A stretch of 64,000 nucleotides of DNA, taken from assembly GCA_016617855.1 (NCBI GenBank), contig JAECUM010001794.1:1-64000 (forward strand), read 5' to 3'. The notes under the pieces are model-generated. The model saw nothing but the letters and a program-made list of their open reading frames with translations. It was not told the DNA's origin and ran no database searches. Of this stretch, positions 56,027-61,238 are shown in pieces; positions within the stretch are counted from its first letter, which is position 1; every line of letters begins with the position of its first letter. The position numbers were made by a program, and so were the translations under genes. The stretch is from Megalonaias nervosa (lineage: Eukaryota; Mollusca; Bivalvia; Unionida; Unionidae).

Positions 56027-59000
56027 TATATATGTCACAGATCCCTATTTTTTATCTCTTATTTCTGCTTACTGCTTATCATTCAAATGCTGTTGATGTA
56101 TGGGGTGAACCCTGGTACATGTACAATTTCTCAATATCTTCAGGGTCAAAGTCAATGATTAATCCCCCCCGCCCATCCAATAGTTCTTATGCCTTTGGGA
56201 TTACTTTCTAAGTATGCCCAATAATTCTACAGCTGTCGTAACCATCACAGGAAAAATTCATCATTTTAAAATTCTGTTGACCTCATCAAAATAAGTTGGG
56301 GAAAACAAAAACTCACAGAAGCTGCTTGTTCCCCACCAGTCCATACTATATTTTCAGCAGACTTAATGTTTATCTTGGTTACAACTAATGCACAAATGCA
56401 GGCATGTGGATAAAACAAGGAAAAAGAACACCACAACTTCCTTTATTTCTGCAGGTTTTGTGAATATGACTTTTTTTGCAGCATTTAAATTCATGGGTGG
56501 TGAATGAATTCTATTTCAATAGAAAAGCACTGTTCAATGGGCCTTTGAATTTAAGGTCTAATACAAGTATTAAGACCACAAAAAATTAGTAACCCAGAAA
56601 AAAAGAGTGAATTCAAAGTAATTACACCTGTAGACAGAAACTGTATGTAAGTACAAACCTTGCAAGCAAAATCTTCACTCAGATTCAAATCATCATCTGC
56701 CTGCTGTGACACCTTGTAAACTTTGGCAAAACCACCCTCTCCAAGAAGCTTCATCACCTCATACAACTCACCACCTAAAATATCAGAAATACTAAAATGT
56801 ACATATGTAATCCATTTGAACCACACAAAATAACAAATGTGGAACAACAAAAGATTTATCAATTTAACTTATTATTCACATTATGAATAAGCAAATTATC
56901 ACAGGAAGTGCTTACACTTTTTATCCATCTCTTATCAACCTTGTTTTTTGCCAATAAATTGTCAAGTCCAGATTGCTTCATTCTTTCTAATGTTCACCTG
57001 CCACCCTCACCATCCACCTCCTGCTAAGCGCAACATATCCATAAACATTATTATGATATTGTTATTCTACCTGTCATGGGCATGGACTATACGCTTACAA
57101 CATGGATTTCCACTGTATGTAAGCCAGGTGCGCTTGACTACCTTTAACCCCTTAGGCACCAACTTGGTGTGATCAGTGGCAGTTTTCTAATTGTCTGTTT
57201 AAGAAATGAACTTTTTTAAAGAGTAAAACATTAATTATATAATACCTTCCTGCTAGTACTGAACTGATATGTCTTCCATGGGCACTAGTCCCCAAAGGAA
57301 ATTATTACCTAATTCAATTAGAAATAGAAGGTCTACAAAAAGAAGCAATATGCTCCCAGTCTAATACCACAGTCCAATTCAAACGATCAAAATATCATCA
57401 TTATTGCACTTGGACCCAGTTGGAAGGACATCAGGGTGTAGAGGAGGGAATGGTGCAATACTAGCAGATAAGTATTACATAATAAACATTAGCTGTAACC
57501 CCCTACACCAACCCATCTTCATTTTAATAGTAATACATTTCCTGCTTTTACTGCTTGCAGAACATACCAGCCCAGAAGGCTGATGGGTTATGATAAGCTA
57601 TCAAGTTAAATTACCACTGTTATTACTTGGATGTTCTACTGCTAACTGGAGGATGACTTGACAACTTGTTTGGCTGATACAACTAGGCCCAATTTATACG
57701 GTAGCTTTTAGAACATCATTCAAAGAGGAAAGATTAAGAAAAGCACAGAATGATGAGCTGATTTTATGAAAGAAAGTTCTCTAAGGGAGACAGATAAGCT
57801 ATTTAAATAATCTGAATAATCCATCTTGAGACATTGGTGGGTGCTTTAATATAAGTACCTTTTAAAGAGAAAAAAAGAGCATTATGAAACTTTCTTCTTT
57901 CCTTTGATTTAGAGACCCTTTTATAAAGCTTTAACTTAGCCAAAGAGTTTATCTTGATCATCCCCAATATAGATATGACTGAGGCTGGGGATTTCAATGA
58001 GGTATGTGATTCTTGGTCCAAAACCCAAGTTAGCAAAGAAAGACTGAATCATAGTTGCCATTCAAACATCAGTGACCCTTGTCCACTGACAAAGATCAAC
58101 TAGACACCATAAGAAATCATCCTCTGAAAACCCCATACTCACATAACTTTCCACTCAGGATGTGTAACAACAACACTTTTAAGATGGGTGCTGTGGTGGC
58201 CATAATGGATGTCTGGTAATATTTTCACTTTTGACCAATCAAACATCATAAGAAATCTTCAAGTGCAAAACCCATGTTGGTATGAATATCCATTCAGGCG
58301 CAGTAGCAATAACAAGATTTTTAAAATGTCTAGACTGCACCATTTTCATTTAGGACTAACTAGACCATGGCATAAATGTGTGTGTAAAATTTCCCGGCAA
58401 GCCTCCAAGTCATTTAGGATGAGTAGTGATAACAAACTGGTGCTAAAAGATGGTTGGATAATGGACATGAGGTTGTTCCACAATTTCTTCTGGTCTATGA
58501 AATGATTATGACTAGTAGAGCTCATAAGCATCCATGATGACAGACAATGGACAGCAGGCCATCCTGTAAGCTCTTCTTGTCTTTGACAGCAGATCATCGA
58601 GATTAATGGAGTCTACCAGCTCATTCAGCCTAATAGCATTCATGACTGAAGAGAATGTCTCCATCCTGAACTGCCCTTCAAGAAGGACTCTGTTCAAACA
58701 GGACAGATTGATGACGAGTTGAAACTTTCCCTCTCTCTTTACAACAAGAGAGCCTTGATGAGGAGTTGGGCTCTGGTTACTGCCAATATCTTCACCTGGG
58801 ATGTATCCAAATCCAAAGTTGACAGATTAAGAAGCCAAGCAAGTGAATGGTCCCTGTAGTTACTGGTTGAGACCAGGAGCAAAAGCATACAAGAAGGGAC
58901 ACGCCACCCCTTCTGCTGTCTGGACCTTAGTCAATTTCTGAGCAAGCTCCTTCACCATTGCCAAGTGAGGTAGCAACAGCATGCCCAACTTGGGTTCTGC

Positions 59001-61207
59001 CCCAGAGAACCTAACAAATCTGGGCAGGATCCTAGCCTCCAATGATCCAGAAGGTTTGTAACACATAAATGGTGAAAGTAAGCAGCAGAACGTCATCTAC
59101 TACCTTTTTCTCCCTATCACTTGACCCACCAAGTGGGATGAAGAAGGATAAATCAAAGAGATAAGATCCAATGTGACATTTTTCTCCAGGAAGTTGTCTG
59201 CATCATTCTTTCTTTGCTGTCAGGAAAAGGCAGAATTATTAGATCTTGTTCTCCTTGTAGGAGAAGGGGACTTCCTGATAAGAGTTTCATCATCATGGTT
59301 CCACTCATCTGCATCATCTTGTATTTGCTGTTAGAACAAGGCAGAATTATTTCATCTCATCTTCCTCCTGTGAGAATGAGTCTTCCTGACTAGGGTTTCA
59401 TCATCATGTCTCCGTTTGCATGAGATGGGACGAGCCAATGATCTTCTCTTAATGAAGAAAGAAGGTTGGTGATTCCCTCTCAGCACTAGAGGTCCCTCTT
59501 TGCTTCCCTCAATAACAATATTGGAGGAGGAGGAGAAAATCTAGGGTCAGCCCAGTCTAGTGATCCATGGAGCAAAAACAAAGTCATACATGGAGGCACT
59601 GTTGATAAAGTAGACATGGCCACCTCACCACTATGTCCCCAAACTCCACAGGAGTTGAAAACAAGGAAAAGGCAGATCCCTTCCCCAAGACTGGTAATCA
59701 AAACTCAAAGTGTATTCCCGATCTGGACTGAATGGAAACATAGCTATCAAACCAATCCCTTCCTCAAGACTGGGGGTGAAAAGTCATTTCTTGGTTTGAA
59801 GACCCATGTCCGATGCCTGGCATATACTTACAGGATTCTAAGTGCCCAGCACTCTGTATTTAGCAACTGCTGCTAGGTACTCCATGGATGGTCTTCCAAG
59901 ACTGAAAACAAGATGGGCACTATATACAGTACATGGTGATCCTCACCAATGACTCAGTGCTTGTTGCCTGGTGCCAGAAACTCAGTGAATGTCACTTGGA
60001 ACATCACCCAGCGAGTGGTGTCCAAGGCCTAGTTTACGGTACCCTGTACCTAGTAACTAGTGAACTGGTTGCTACCTTCTATGACCATACACCATATCCA
60101 ATGATCAGTCTGATGACTGGTGCATGCTTCCTTGTGACAAAAACTTGGTGAATGTCACTTGGAACATAGCTCAGTGTTTAAACCCCAGTGCCAGTTCAAT
60201 GGTACCAAGTGACATAACTTACATGACAATCACTAGACTCATTTCCCAGTGACCTTTCTCAGGTGGCAGAACTTTGCTGTGACTGGTACCTGCAACCTGG
60301 TGTCCCCATTAACGGTCACTGGACAATGACTGGTCGGACGATGTGTACCTTACTGCACAGTCTCTGTGTAAGGAACCTGACCCCAACATAAAACATCTTG
60401 CTTTTATTCAAGGTCTACGAGATGCGATGACAACTATTTTCCCTTGCATCAGGAAGGTAATGCTTGCTACTTGGGACTAGCTACTCACTCTAACAGGAAG
60501 CGCTGATGGTTTCCCCCCACACACACACACACACTGATCCCACCCTGAAGCATAGACTGAGAAGTGCCTTAGTGCCTTCATGGGAATGGAGGAGTCCTCC
60601 AGAGAAAAGGAAATGGTGGGACCCTTCTTCCCGGCTCAAGCAATGTGGAGCCACAAAAAACAATGAAGTAACAATCCTTGCATACAAAAAAAATGCATGA
60701 AAGACAAGTGGTCCAATGCTCCCTTCTTTTATACCCACATTTGCCAAAAACCCTGACGCACAATTGAAAACTTAAAGAAATATATACAAGTACAACAAAC
60801 ATAGTTCCCACGCTTTTCTAAAGATAAATTTCTAGGTCATTTCCAGGGTTTTTCCAGGATGAAATTAAAATTTTCAAGATTCACATATTACCATTACTGA
60901 ATGGAATTAAAGAACATTTTAGATTATAAAACATGCATTTTCCAAATCTAAAGATGTTTCTCTTTCAAGACTCTCCAAAACATCTAAGTCAGAAATGATG
61001 ATCATATACAAAACCACAAAATGTATCACACCAAACAAGTTTGATTATATTCCTATAAATTGGCATGTAAAGTCATTTCAGTGTACAGAATAAAAATTCT
61101 AACTTTACTTTGCTGACCTGCATTATGTTGCTAAGTGGGAACAACATAATGAATACAAATTAGTTTTGTTTCCTTTCAAACCTTCAATTCTAAAGAATTC
61201 TATAGCA

Positions 61208-61238
<31 letters not shown>

